Assembly (NCBI GenBank): GCA_017939795.1
Contig: JAGBAA010000033.1
Coordinates: 1 to 64,000 of the forward strand
Length of the DNA stretch: 64,000 nt
Reading direction: 5' to 3'
Origin: Thermoguttaceae bacterium
GTDB lineage: Bacteria; Planctomycetota; Planctomycetia; Pirellulales; Thermoguttaceae
Shown here one piece after another: positions 1-8,477 of this stretch. The notes under the pieces are model-generated. The model did no database searches. It was given only the letters and a program-made list of their open reading frames with translations, and was not told the origin of the DNA. Made by a program: the position numbers and the translations under genes. The stretch's first letter is position 1. Each line of letters starts with the position of its first letter.

Positions 1-144
1 AACTTCTGCCGGAACTTCTGCCGGAACTTCTGCCGGAACTTCTGCCGGAACTTCTGCCGGAACTTCTGCCGGAACTTCTGCCGGAACTTCTGCCGGAACT
101 TCTGCCGGAACTTCTGCCGGAACTTCTGCCGGAACTGCTGCCGG
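1..144. repeat. 12-bp minisatellite, 11 perfect copies plus one variant
   Basis: The unit AACTTCTGCCGG is repeated without change from 1 to 132, followed by one copy with a single substitution (133-144). The array continues past the window edge. The unit length is divisible by three, so copy-number changes keep the minus-strand frame and only lengthen or shorten the PAEV tail. Confidence 0.97.
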
Positions 145-960
145 AGCGGTATTCTCTCCCAGTTCCTCAAGCGTCAAAAGTGCCGACTCCCCTTCATTCA
201 TCTCCAGCTCATTTTCCGGCACCAGTGCGGCCGGTGCTCCTGCATGGGAAGCCGTCACGTCCAAAGGAAGCTCCTCCGACGGAATACTCTCCTCATTCTC
301 CAGAAAAATCAGGCTCTGCGGCGGATCCTGACGCCATTCCTCAGCAAGAAACGTCAGATTCTCAAGCGCGATCTGCATCTCCTCCTGCCATTTTCCGTCC
401 GGATCCTTCGCTACCAGCTCTTCCGCATTCTTTCGGCATTCCTCGTACGACGTGTAGTCCCGGCAGACAAGATTGCTCTCGGCGTAACTGATGTAGATCC
501 CCGCACGGACCTGCGGATCTTCCACTTTGGGGATCAGCTGTTCACTCTCATAAAGCAGCCGAAGCGCCGCAGTCTGGTCTCCCATCACACAATAAAGTTC
601 CGCAACTCGCGGAAGCACTCGAAGCTGTGCCGTCAGGGAACCCGATTTCGCGACCTCTTCTCCAACCGCAGCAAGCTCCTGCTCGATCTGTTCATCGATC
701 TTCTGGATCTTCTCCCGGATCTCATCCAGCGACGCAAACGAATCCGACTCCAGCTCTTCCAGATCCGGAGCCAAAACCGCCTGTTCCTGAAGTGTTTTCC
801 GCTCAGCCATCAGTTCGTGAAGTCCGGCGATCCGCTCGGTCCAGACTGCGACCTCCTGCTTCAGCTGATACTGTGAACAGGAACGATACATCATGACCAT
901 CGTGCCGACCGACAACAGGAAAAAAATACCGATAAAAATATGAAGGAACGTTTTATTCAT
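1..960 (-). CDS. Membrane-anchored protein with PAEV repeat tail (3' end beyond window)
   Basis: Open frame on the minus strand from an ATG at 958-960 to the left edge, 320 codons with no stop, so the C-terminus lies outside the window. Residues about 5-25 are a hydrophobic segment after MNKTF, so this is a signal anchor or a single membrane helix. Residues about 30-95 are rich in Glu, Gln and Leu and probably coiled coil. The middle (about 105-200) has helical, TPR-like spacing but no motif I can name. From about residue 273 the protein becomes a perfect four-residue repeat, Pro-Ala-Glu-Val, encoded by a 12-bp minisatellite. An extended Pro/Ala/Glu tail would suit an envelope spacer or TonB-like linker, but no function is recognised. 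No convincing ribosome site precedes the ATG. Confidence 0.7.
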   Translation of the reverse strand, partial: MNKTFLHIFIGIFFLLSVGTMVMMYRSCSQYQLKQEVAVWTERIAGLHELMAERKTLQEQAVLAPDLEELESDSFASLDEIREKIQKIDEQIEQELAAVGEEVAKSGSLTAQLRVLPRVAELYCVMGDQTAALRLLYESEQLIPKVEDPQVRAGIYISYAESNLVCRDYTSYEECRKNAEELVAKDPDGKWQEEMQIALENLTFLAEEWRQDPPQSLIFLENEESIPSEELPLDVTASHAGAPAALVPENELEMNEGESALLTLEELGENTAPAAVPAEVPAEVPAEVPAEVPAEVPAEVPAEVPAEVPAEVPAEVPAEV

Positions 961-1411
961 GCGTTTTTTGACAATATTCTATATATAGTATTCAATTGGC
1001 GGATCGGACAGATCGTTCCGGCTCCATCGCCTTTGGATCCGCATGAAAATGGCATCATAAAACCGCCTGTTTCTCATCATAGCATCTTTTCTCTTTCCAG
1101 ACCAGACGAAAATCCTGTTTTTTTGCGACAATTCATGAAAAAACAGAAAATTTACGGAATCAGCGATCAGTTTTTCCTAAATACTTCGTTCTCTCATCTT
1201 TTCCACACTTGCCGCATCTTAACAAAATATTAAAATACACAAAATAAAACCATTCAAGGGGTTTTGATCTTTCAAGTAATTTTAAGTTTTGTCAGAATAT
1301 TTCCGCTTATGGCTGTACTATCAGTGGAATTTTGCCGATTATATGGGTAAGCAGACTTCCGGAGATAATATTGTGGAGGTATGCAATTAATATTCGAATG
1401 AGGAGGACCTC
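961..1411. other. AT-rich intergenic region between divergent genes
   Basis: The 451 bp separate the minus-strand PAEV gene from the plus-strand barrel gene and must hold both promoters. TTGACA occurs at 968-973 and TTGTCA at 1289-1294, but neither has a well spaced -10, so no promoter is called. The clear element is the ribosome site AGGAGG at 1401-1406, five bases before the GTG start at 1412. No RNA gene or ORF of note was found. Confidence 0.6.
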
Positions 1412-2995
1412 GTGAGTAACAAATGTAAATTAGGACTAATTAGCCGGAGTTTCATTGTGCTGAGCTTCGTCGCTGTCCTTAGCGGCGGCCTGGCAAAAGC
1501 GCAAAATCCGTATGACTCCGCCATGGCTAATTCGCAGACGGATGGGAATGGAATCGCGCCGTCTGCCGCAGCATCCCCGCAGGGAAACGGGATGCCTGCA
1601 CCGTTTGCTGTACCTTATGGAGGCACGGCAGCTCCCCAGACAGCATTGCCGGCAGACGGAGTAAATGCTCCGGTCTCTGCATACGGCAGCGGTGCCGTGG
1701 GACAGAATGCGGGAGAAGTTTATGCAACGCCGGTTTCCTATGAGGAACAGCCGACGTATGGTGCCGGATTCAGTACGCTTCCGGATTATCCGCGCAATGA
1801 AGGTTTCAATGCGCCGGCCGTTTCTACTCCGGATCCGGAACCTTCCTATCCGAAGAGCCGTGCAGATATGGCTCCGGAACGCATTCACCGCAACCCGCCG
1901 CTTACTCCGTACGATCAGCAGGAGACCTACTCCTACATCACGGAAACGACTACATCCAGCAGCTCCAGCTGCCAGCGATGCAATGAAGGCTACGGCAATC
2001 CGTACCTCTGGCAGATCGGTGCGGCTGCTAAAGTGAAACATCGTGCCAAGTTCGACAAGAGCGATCCGGCGTTTTTCACCGGAAACGGCTACTCGGTGAT
2101 CGATTCGAACACGAGTTTCCCGGTCAGTGCCGGTGCAGAGATCTTCCTGACCCGTTACCTCGGCCGTAATGCGTTCAATTTCGACATCTGGACCGAACTG
2201 AAATTTGACGGTCTGTACGAGTGGGAAAACACGAAAACCTACTATCCGCAGGATAATTTCTACTCGAATTTCGGCGTCGGCGGTCTGACCACCTACACGT
2301 GGGAAGAATCGAAGACGGCGGAAGACGGCACGACCAGCACGACGAAATATACTTCGACCCCCTCAATGCTGCACATGGACTATTCTGCGACCATGAACAG
2401 TGGTGAGATCATGTTCCAGTTCCGCAAACGCGGACGTCCGGATCCGCTCGTCGGTCATCCGAACGGAACGTGGACCCGTGAATGCCAGGGTGGGATCCGC
2501 TACACCCACATGGTCGGCGTGAACTACACGTCCTATAATGAAGAACTGACCTGGACCGGGACTGGCGAAGTCTATGATTCCAACAAGAATTTCATCGGCA
2601 CGCAGTCCGGACGCGCCGCCATCGAGGCGGACAACAACCTGCTCGGTCTCGCTTTCGGCGGAGAAATGGTCGATAAGCACTGTGTCTGGAGCTGGGGTAT
2701 GCGCTGGAGATTCACTCCGTACCTGAACTTCATGGAAACGCAGATGAATTCCACCGACGGTTCCGCGAACTACATGGCGAAGTGCTCCGAAACGGACATT
2801 TCCTATGAAGCCAAGTGGGGGATCTTCACCACCCTGAAGACCGGAAAACATATGGTCTGGCGTCTTGGATACGACCTGTCCTGCCTCGGCAACATCGCTC
2901 TGGCGAACCAGAACATGGATATCGGTGAGACGATCCACAACAACAACTACAACATCCTCCAGGAATTCACCCTCGGCTGTACGCTCGTCTGGTAG
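1412..2995 (+). CDS. Putative outer-membrane beta-barrel protein (planctomycete BBP7-like)
   Basis: GTG start chosen because AGGAGG sits five bases upstream; 527 aa. Residues 1-31 form a signal peptide ending near AKAQ. Residues about 32-190 are a Pro/Ala/Ser/Tyr-rich low-complexity linker with a serine run (TTTSSSSS) and a CQRC pair. From about 198 (YLWQIGAAAKV) to the end, aromatic and polar residues alternate as in transmembrane beta strands, and the chain ends in FTLGCTLVW, a terminal strand closing on an aromatic residue as BAM substrates do. The family call rests on this organisation only; it could be any planctomycete barrel family. It is monocistronic, closed by a strong hairpin at 3022-3060. 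A major surface protein or porin role is inference. Confidence 0.7.
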   Translation: MSNKCKLGLISRSFIVLSFVAVLSGGLAKAQNPYDSAMANSQTDGNGIAPSAAASPQGNGMPAPFAVPYGGTAAPQTALPADGVNAPVSAYGSGAVGQNAGEVYATPVSYEEQPTYGAGFSTLPDYPRNEGFNAPAVSTPDPEPSYPKSRADMAPERIHRNPPLTPYDQQETYSYITETTTSSSSSCQRCNEGYGNPYLWQIGAAAKVKHRAKFDKSDPAFFTGNGYSVIDSNTSFPVSAGAEIFLTRYLGRNAFNFDIWTELKFDGLYEWENTKTYYPQDNFYSNFGVGGLTTYTWEESKTAEDGTTSTTKYTSTPSMLHMDYSATMNSGEIMFQFRKRGRPDPLVGHPNGTWTRECQGGIRYTHMVGVNYTSYNEELTWTGTGEVYDSNKNFIGTQSGRAAIEADNNLLGLAFGGEMVDKHCVWSWGMRWRFTPYLNFMETQMNSTDGSANYMAKCSETDISYEAKWGIFTTLKTGKHMVWRLGYDLSCLGNIALANQNMDIGETIHNNNYNILQEFTLGCTLVW

Positions 2996-3021
2996 TTCCA
3001 GAGAACTCACGAATCCTCAAA

Positions 3022-3060
3022 AAAATGGACTTTGGGTAACGGATACTCAAAGTCCATTTT
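3022..3060. terminator. Bidirectional intrinsic terminator, 13-bp perfect stem
   Basis: AAAATGGACTTTG (3022-3034) pairs perfectly with CAAAGTCCATTTT (3048-3060) around a 13-nt loop. Runs of A before and T after make it work on both strands, ending both the barrel gene and the converging DUF4912 gene. Confidence 0.9.
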
Positions 3061-3091
3061 GTTTATTTTACGTTCTGAAAAAAATCAAAGC

Positions 3092-4273
3092 TCAGCGGCT
3101 GCCCGAATCGTCCGAGTGCATCTGCGTCGTGCGTTCCACCGTCAGCGTCATCTGCTGCGATTTACTCGAATTCTGCGAATCGATCACCAACATCTGCCGG
3201 CCCTGCTCCGGAACATCGATCCGAAGCATGAACGTTCCGTCCGGCTGGACCGCGACCCATTCCGAGTTGATCGTCACCTGATTGTCCGGCGTCGTACTTC
3301 CGTACACGATCATCTCCGTAGTGACCCGAAGCGGAAATTCTTCCTGCGTGACTTCCGGCGCATCCACTTTCAGCGTCGAGCTGTCCGACGCCAGCGTCCG
3401 TGCCGTTCGTTCCGACCATTTCTTGTACAGATTGTGATTGTTCGGCGACCAGGACGGCGTTTTCGACGGCTGGATCCCGCAGACAGACATCCACGCGACC
3501 TCAGCGGATTTCTCATACCGAAGTGCACTGCGGACCTGCGGTGTCGAAACGACATTACTGCGGATGAGCGTGAAAAACTTCTTCTGGACCGTACAGAAGA
3601 AACCGAGTTCCACGACATACGTCGCCGGCGGATTCGAGACGGGGATGAACCAGTGGTTGACGTGTCCGTGAATGAACATATCGCGCAGATGGTGGAATCG
3701 TCCGCCGCTTCCGTCTCCGTCATTCAATACCGTAATGCGAAGCATCGGCCGGGCAGTGAACCAGTACTGGCCAAGTCCGGCTTTCGCACGTTCCAGCGTC
3801 TTTCGGCGAAGACACCACGTTACGTGGAGCCAGTAGGGATCGATCATGTCCAGAATGAACGAATCCTCGGCAATATCGCTCTGCGCATCCGGAAGATACG
3901 CCAGCTCATTCGGACGGGAACGTGTCGAATAAAGCTGCGGCATCCTCTGATTCTGGGCGGCCGCGACTTTCGCGATCGACGATTCCGTTTTTTTCAGAGA
4001 ACTGCTGGCACGCTCCGTAAACGCACGCATCAGCTGTGCGTCCTGCTCCGAAAGCGGCACGGGAGACGGCGGTTCCTGATCTTTCTGCTGACTCGGAAGT
4101 TCCGGAAGTTCCGATTTCTCCGGAGCCAGAAGCCCCTTCTCTTCCAAGGATTTCAGGATCCGGGAGACCAATTCAGCCTTGCGCAGACTGTGAGTACGCG
4201 TGATCCCGCAATCGCGGGCGATCGGCTCCAGCTGCTGGACCGTCATTTTCCGTAGATCGGAAGCACAATACAC
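3092..4273 (-). CDS. Rho-N/SAP-like and DUF4912 domain protein
   Basis: GTG start at 4273, with AGGAG (minus strand, 4282-4286) eight bases upstream; 393 aa. Residues about 8-45 (LRKMTVQQLEPIARDCGI...KAELVSRIL) form a Rho-N/SAP-type helix-extended-loop-helix, a presumed nucleic-acid binding fold. A charged linker follows. Residues about 120-240 match the DUF4912 pattern, including PYWLHVTWCL and aromatic-rich strands with HVNHWFIPV. The C-terminal part contains Ig-like beta sequence (VYGSTTPDNQVTINSEWVAVQPDGTFMLRIDVP). There is no signal peptide, so a cytosolic role is likely. DUF4912 has no established biochemical function. A matching promoter lies at 4413-4440. Confidence 0.8.
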   Translation of the reverse strand: MYCASDLRKMTVQQLEPIARDCGITRTHSLRKAELVSRILKSLEEKGLLAPEKSELPELPSQQKDQEPPSPVPLSEQDAQLMRAFTERASSSLKKTESSIAKVAAAQNQRMPQLYSTRSRPNELAYLPDAQSDIAEDSFILDMIDPYWLHVTWCLRRKTLERAKAGLGQYWFTARPMLRITVLNDGDGSGGRFHHLRDMFIHGHVNHWFIPVSNPPATYVVELGFFCTVQKKFFTLIRSNVVSTPQVRSALRYEKSAEVAWMSVCGIQPSKTPSWSPNNHNLYKKWSERTARTLASDSSTLKVDAPEVTQEEFPLRVTTEMIVYGSTTPDNQVTINSEWVAVQPDGTFMLRIDVPEQGRQMLVIDSQNSSKSQQMTLTVERTTQMHSDDSGSR

Positions 4274-4412
4274 AATAAAAACTCCTGTTCTGAGTCCGAT
4301 TCAACACCGCGTCCCTGCCTGTCCCCGCCATTGGGAAGCATAAAATGTCTCAAACAGCACCCGGGAAAGCAAAACGGCAGCTATTGCGGCAGTTTGATTT
4401 TTAAACGTAACC

Positions 4413-4440
4413 ATTATAGCAAAAATTCTTTTTTTTTCAA
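4413..4440 (-). promoter_or_regulatory. Sigma-70 type promoter for the DUF4912 gene
   Basis: On the minus strand: TTGAAA (4435-4440), 16-bp spacer, TATAAT (4413-4418) preceded by GC. It predicts a leader of about 130 nt. Confidence 0.55.
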
Positions 4441-4531
4441 TGGCAAAATAAAAATATTCTCTCTTTTTTCTGAAAATCCCATTTTAAATGGACTGAAATT
4501 CTGTTTTTTCCCCGTTTTTTTAAAATCACTC

Positions 4532-4561
4532 TTTACAGAACGTCTATCTTTTCTGTATGAT
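4532..4561 (+). promoter_or_regulatory. Promoter for the secreted protein gene at 4644
   Basis: TTTACA (4532-4537), 18-bp spacer, TATGAT (4556-4561). A transcript starting near 4568 excludes the upstream in-frame ATG at 4557 and supports the start at 4644. Confidence 0.5.
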
Positions 4562-4643
4562 GGAATGCAGAATGATCCGTTCTGCCGAAAACACTTCCGC
4601 AGACTCCCCGCAGGGGACCAGCGGACTATTTGAGGACAAGAAA

Positions 4644-6125
4644 ATGAAAAATACGCAGAAAATATACCGATCCATCATTTCCGCAGCCGCGGCTGCCCTG
4701 TTCCTGTTCACGGCTGCGGGAACCGGAATACTGTTTGCCGAGGAGTCCAGGACCGGCTATCGTCTTATCTCGCAGCGAACATCCGGAGATGTCGATCTGG
4801 TCGAAAAAACCTTTGATGCCGCAGGAAATCTTCTTCTGGAAATGGACCCGCAGACCCAGCAGAACGTTTCCGTTCCGAAGACCGAAGAAAATGGCGGAGA
4901 AACTGCAAAAGAGACCTCAGAAGAAAACAAAACTGAGAAAGACACGCCGCGGACCGTCATCCAGAAGATCCCCATGAAGGTCACGAGCCGGCAGAAATAC
5001 GAAGAAATGTACATTCAGGAAGGAAATCTCCTTCCCGGAGAGCGCGCAAAATCGACGCTTGGCGCATGGCATTTTCTCGAAAACGACACACTCGTCAAGA
5101 TCGAAGAGACAGCCATGAAGCAGGAGATCGATCTCTCGCAGCCTCTTCTCGGCGTCGACATCAAGGACTCGCACATCCATATCTTCCGCCCCGAGGGATT
5201 CCTCACGCGCAATGAGCTGGATACCGTCAATATTCAGGGAAACACGCTGCTGGCCGACTACATTCTCCCGAATCGAACGAACGTTCAGATCGGTGAAAGC
5301 TGGAAACAGTCCCCCGACACGATGGGGATGCTTCTTCAGATGGACCTTGTTTTCAATCTGGACATCCGAACAAAACTGGCAGATGTGCAGAAAAACATCG
5401 CGATCCTCGAAACCTCCGGCTGGCTGGAAGGAAGCTATGAGGGCAATACGTCGAAGCTGGAAGTCAAAGGAAAATCCTACTTCGATCTGAACCGCGGACG
5501 GATCGTCTGGTTTGGACTCGTCATTGAGGAAAAACGGACTGCCGGATACATCACGCCGGGAATGGACGTCACCGCCAAGATCCAGTACAAGATCACGCCC
5601 ATGACAGAATCCAAAAATCTCACCGACGCGACTGTCGGAAAGATCGCATTCGATGAGGCGCAGTACGGACTGCTGCTTTTCGAAGATCCCGGAAAAGCCT
5701 GGCGTGTCGTCCTGACGCCCGAGTGGGAGCCGATGAACCACAATGAATACCAGAGCAATTTCCGACTCATTTCCGATGGCGAGCTGGTCGCGCAGTGCTC
5801 GATCGCTTCCATCCGGGATACGAAAAACACACTGGAACTCAAACCGGAAGAGTACGCCGCCAAGGTGCGTGAAATGCTCAAAGAACAGTTTGAGAGCATT
5901 CTGGACGTCAAGACGATGCAGCGGGACGACAAAACGGAGATCACGCGCGTTGACGTTTCCGCAAAATATGAAGACTTGAATCTCCGAATGTACTATTATC
6001 TCCTGACGCAAAAAGGCACGTCTCCCAAACAGTGCACGGTCGTCTTCACCCTGGAGGAGAACCTGGTGGAAAAATTCGGCGAAGCCAACGAAGAGATCAT
6101 CCAGTCATTCACATGGGGACAGTAA
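4644..6125 (+). CDS. Secreted protein of unknown function, 493 aa
   Basis: Start ATG 4644 chosen over 4557: it has GAGG eight bases upstream and begins a good signal peptide (MKNTQKIYR, hydrophobic Ala/Leu core, cleavage near LFAEE at about residue 32). Residues about 60-95 are Glu/Lys/Thr-rich linker. The middle (about 100-300) is beta-rich, with alternating patterns such as SYEGNTSKLEVKGKSYFDL. The last 140 residues resemble the PsbP/DcrB-like mixed alpha/beta fold, with GKAWRVVLTPEW and a helix around LKPEEYAAKVREML, but this is a weak visual match. Exported to periplasm or surface; no enzyme motif seen. Ends in a strong terminator at 6157. Confidence 0.7.
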   Translation: MKNTQKIYRSIISAAAAALFLFTAAGTGILFAEESRTGYRLISQRTSGDVDLVEKTFDAAGNLLLEMDPQTQQNVSVPKTEENGGETAKETSEENKTEKDTPRTVIQKIPMKVTSRQKYEEMYIQEGNLLPGERAKSTLGAWHFLENDTLVKIEETAMKQEIDLSQPLLGVDIKDSHIHIFRPEGFLTRNELDTVNIQGNTLLADYILPNRTNVQIGESWKQSPDTMGMLLQMDLVFNLDIRTKLADVQKNIAILETSGWLEGSYEGNTSKLEVKGKSYFDLNRGRIVWFGLVIEEKRTAGYITPGMDVTAKIQYKITPMTESKNLTDATVGKIAFDEAQYGLLLFEDPGKAWRVVLTPEWEPMNHNEYQSNFRLISDGELVAQCSIASIRDTKNTLELKPEEYAAKVREMLKEQFESILDVKTMQRDDKTEITRVDVSAKYEDLNLRMYYYLLTQKGTSPKQCTVVFTLEENLVEKFGEANEEIIQSFTWGQ

Positions 6126-6156
6126 ACGCGGACGCGAAAATTTGCTGAAAAAATGA

Positions 6157-6187
6157 GCCTCCCTGTCCAAAACAGAGAGGCTTTTTT
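6157..6187. terminator. Bidirectional intrinsic terminator
   Basis: GCCTCCCTGT (6157-6166) pairs with ACAGAGAGGC (6172-6181), nine of ten bases, followed by six T. On the minus strand the hairpin is followed by a T-rich run, so it can also end hydF. Confidence 0.85.
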
Positions 6188-6208
6188 CGCAAAGGATCCC
6201 GCAAAAAA

Positions 6209-7420
6209 CTACTTCACGATCTCCACCGCACGCTCAAAGATCCCCATGGACCACGCGATGATCATGCCGTAGTTCGTGACCGGCACATTTTGTTCCCGTG
6301 CCTGCATGATCCGTGAGAGAATGGCACGCCGGTTCGTCATGCAGCCGCCGCAGTGGATGATGAGTTTCCAGGGAGACAGATCCTGCGGAAAATCATTTCC
6401 CTGCACATGGTCAAACTGGATCTCTCCGCCGACCGCCTCCTGAAGCCAGCGCGGGATCTTCACCCGGCCAATGTCTTCACCGATGGGATGGTGCGTGCAC
6501 GATTCCGCAATAAGGACCCGATCTCCCGGTTTCAGATCCGCGACTGCCCGCGTTCCCTCAATGAACGTCGTCAGATCTCCCTTAAACCGCGCAAAAAGGA
6601 CCGAGAATCCCGTCAGCGGCACTTCCCGGGGAACGATCTGCGCGACCTGACGGAAGACCTGCGAGTCCGTGACCACCAGAGCCGGCGGTTCCCGAAGTTT
6701 CTCAAGCGTCTCCGCCAACTCCGTTTCCCGCGTCACGACGGCGGTGATCCCGGAGTCCAAAAGCTCACGCAGGACCTGGACCTGCGGAAGGATGAGCCGG
6801 CCTTTCGGTGCCTCTTTGTCGATCGGGACGACCAGAACGACGGTACTTCCGGCAGGCACAAGATCCGAAATGATCTGCGGAGATGAGATCCATTCCTCGG
6901 AAACATTCTCCAGGAGTTTCTGCTTCAGTTCCGCAAACCCGCGCCGTTCTCTCGCCGAGACCGAGACCGTCGGCAGACCGAATTCTTCCGAAAGGCGGGT
7001 ACGCAGCGTCTCGTCCGGTTCATGAAGATCCGTTTTATTGAAAACGACCAGGACAGGGACGTTTCTTCGCTGGAATTCAAGACGGAGTTCCTCCTCATAC
7101 GGAGTCCATTCGTTTTCGCCAAGCACGAGGATCGCCAGTTCCGTCCGGTCAAAAACACGCCGGGTACGCTGAGCACGCTCTTCTCCAAGTGCCCCTGCAT
7201 CATCGTCGATCCCCGCCGTATCGATAAAAAGGACCGGCCCGATCGGCAAAAGTTCCATCGGTTTTTCGACCGGATCGGTCGTCGTTCCCGCTACGTCGGA
7301 CACGATCGAAACGTTTTGAGCCGTCATCATGTTCAAAAGCGAGGACTTTCCGGCATTCCGGCGTCCAAAGATCCCGATATGAAGCCGCATCCCGCGCGGC
7401 GCAGCCTGCATCTGACTCAT
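6209..7420 (-). CDS. hydF: [FeFe]-hydrogenase H-cluster maturation GTPase HydF
   Basis: 403 aa from ATG 7420, preceded by GAGG at a six-base spacing; an upstream in-frame ATG at 7438 lacks this. HydF is the scaffold on which HydE and HydG build the 2Fe subcluster before transfer to HydA. The N-terminal GTPase domain has a P-loop GRRNAGKSS (residues 19-27), DTAG and NKTD motifs. The C-terminal domain carries the iron-sulfur ligands: C308-x-H310 (CTHHP) and H356-C357-x-x-C360 (HCGGC), matching the family pattern CxH...HCxxC. Length is usual for the family. hydE, hydG and the hydrogenase are not in the window, so the gene is isolated here. The upstream lipoprotein gene is separated by a terminator, so hydF is probably transcribed on its own. 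Confidence 0.93.
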   Translation of the reverse strand: MSQMQAAPRGMRLHIGIFGRRNAGKSSLLNMMTAQNVSIVSDVAGTTTDPVEKPMELLPIGPVLFIDTAGIDDDAGALGEERAQRTRRVFDRTELAILVLGENEWTPYEEELRLEFQRRNVPVLVVFNKTDLHEPDETLRTRLSEEFGLPTVSVSARERRGFAELKQKLLENVSEEWISSPQIISDLVPAGSTVVLVVPIDKEAPKGRLILPQVQVLRELLDSGITAVVTRETELAETLEKLREPPALVVTDSQVFRQVAQIVPREVPLTGFSVLFARFKGDLTTFIEGTRAVADLKPGDRVLIAESCTHHPIGEDIGRVKIPRWLQEAVGGEIQFDHVQGNDFPQDLSPWKLIIHCGGCMTNRRAILSRIMQAREQNVPVTNYGMIIAWSMGIFERAVEIVK

Positions 7421-7451
7421 TTTCTTCCTCTTTTCCATCCATTTCTGAAAT

Positions 7452-7482
7452 AAAAAAAGCCGAACACCCGAAAGTGCTCGGC
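7452..7482 (-). terminator. Intrinsic terminator of the small lipoprotein gene
   Basis: On the minus strand GCCGAGCAC pairs with GTGTTCGGC (one G-U pair) around a six-base loop, followed by seven T (7452-7458). It sits 32 bases before the hydF start and insulates hydF from the lipoprotein transcript. Confidence 0.85.
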
Positions 7483-7513
7483 AAACAAATCAGTGATTTG
7501 TCTGAGAGTGATC

Positions 7514-7753
7514 TCACTCAGCAGCCGGGGCAGCTTCTTCAGCGGCCGGAGCGGCTTCTTCAGCAGCCGGAGCAGCTTCTTCAGCGGCCGGGGCAGCTTC
7601 TTCAGCAGCAGCTTCTTCAGCCGGAGCGGCTTCGGTAGCTTCAGCGGTCGGGGCGGCAGCGTCTTCAGCCGGGGCGGCAGCTTCTTCAGCCTTCTGGCAG
7701 CCGACGAACATGACACAGCTCAGCAGGATGGCGAGAAATCCAAGTTTTTTCAT
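7514..7753 (-). CDS. Small Ala/Glu/Pro repeat lipoprotein
   Basis: 79 aa from ATG 7753, with GGAGG eight bases upstream; a longer frame from 7768 lacks a ribosome site. Residues 1-20 form a lipoprotein signal (MKKLGFLAILLSCVMFVGC) whose Cys in FVGC would be lipidated. The remaining 60 residues are almost only Ala, Glu, Pro and Thr, with a 21-bp unit encoding EEAAPAA repeated about four times at the C-terminus. The mature protein would be acidic and extended or helical, tethered to a membrane. Small Ala/Glu lipoproteins of this kind are common in planctomycetes, but their role is unknown. A hairpin (7795-7810) with a perfect 6-bp stem lies in the 5' leader. Confidence 0.75.
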   Translation of the reverse strand: MKKLGFLAILLSCVMFVGCQKAEEAAAPAEDAAAPTAEATEAAPAEEAAAEEAAPAAEEAAPAAEEAAPAAEEAAPAAE

Positions 7754-8477
7754 AGTACTTTCCTCCAAATGGAATAAATTCTAATTTTTGATTTGCGGGA
7801 ACACTCCCGCTTAAGAATCCGAAGATACTGAATCTTTGATTCTTTTATCGACTTTATTTTAACTGAATTTCAGTAAAATTCCAGAGTATCCCCGCGAAAA
7901 AAAACAAAATAATTGAAAATTTACAAAAAACACCCCGAAAAATAGTAAATTCAGGGGGTATCCTGTTCCCAAAACTCTCAAACCATACTATTCCCGAAAC
8001 ATAAAATAGAAAAAAAAAGGAAACCTATTCAATCAAAGTCCCAAAACAAAGATGTTTCTCCTTTTTAAGTACTCGGCGTTTTTCAGATAAAAATTAACGT
8101 CATTTTCCTCAAACAAGGAATTTTTGATCCGAAATATTCTCTGAATATTCCGAAATTTTCCTGTCCGGATACTGGACGAAAAGGCAAGTTTGGTGTATGA
8201 TGTATAGAAATTGAAAAGATAGATCTTCCGCACTGTCTCCCAAGACTGTTCCGGTCCGTGTCCGCAGTCTTCGGCAGAAAACCCAAAACAGAAAAATTCA
8301 GACCGACCGTCCGACCGTCAGAATATTTTTCCTGCGGCGGAAGAAACAGGATCCGTTCCCTCGTTGGCCCGGCAGGTCCGAAAGAACGCCTCGTTGGTAC
8401 GGCGGTTCAAAAACAGAACAGAACAAATTTCAGAAAAACTGTAAATCAGAAAAACTGTAAAACGGATAAAAAAACCA
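7754..8477. other. 724-bp AT-rich gap upstream of EF-G
   Basis: No credible gene: open frames here have poor composition and no ribosome sites. It contains a small hairpin GCGGGA/TCCCGC at 7795-7810 (leader of the lipoprotein gene), palindromic ACTGAAATTCAGT near 7870, and the EF-G promoter and leader after 8173. Near-repeats GACCGACCGTCCGACCGTC and CCTCGTTGG occur in that leader. I see no tRNA or known RNA family. Confidence 0.5.
8173..8201 (+). promoter_or_regulatory. Candidate promoter for EF-G paralogue
   Basis: TGGACG (8173-8178), 17-bp spacer, TATGAT (8196-8201). This would give a leader of about 270 nt before the ATG at 8478. Confidence 0.4.

Noticed and set aside
1289-1319. Promoter of the outer-membrane barrel gene (TTGTCA ... 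TGTACT)
   Set aside because: Spacer is 19 bp and the -10 is weak; not convincing.
4557-4643. Upstream start of the secreted protein at 4557
   Set aside because: It overlaps the predicted -10 box and would bury the signal peptide; ATG 4644 has a ribosome site.
8033-8286. Short minus-strand ORFs in the gap before EF-G
   Set aside because: AT-rich, no ribosome site, overlap the predicted EF-G promoter and leader.
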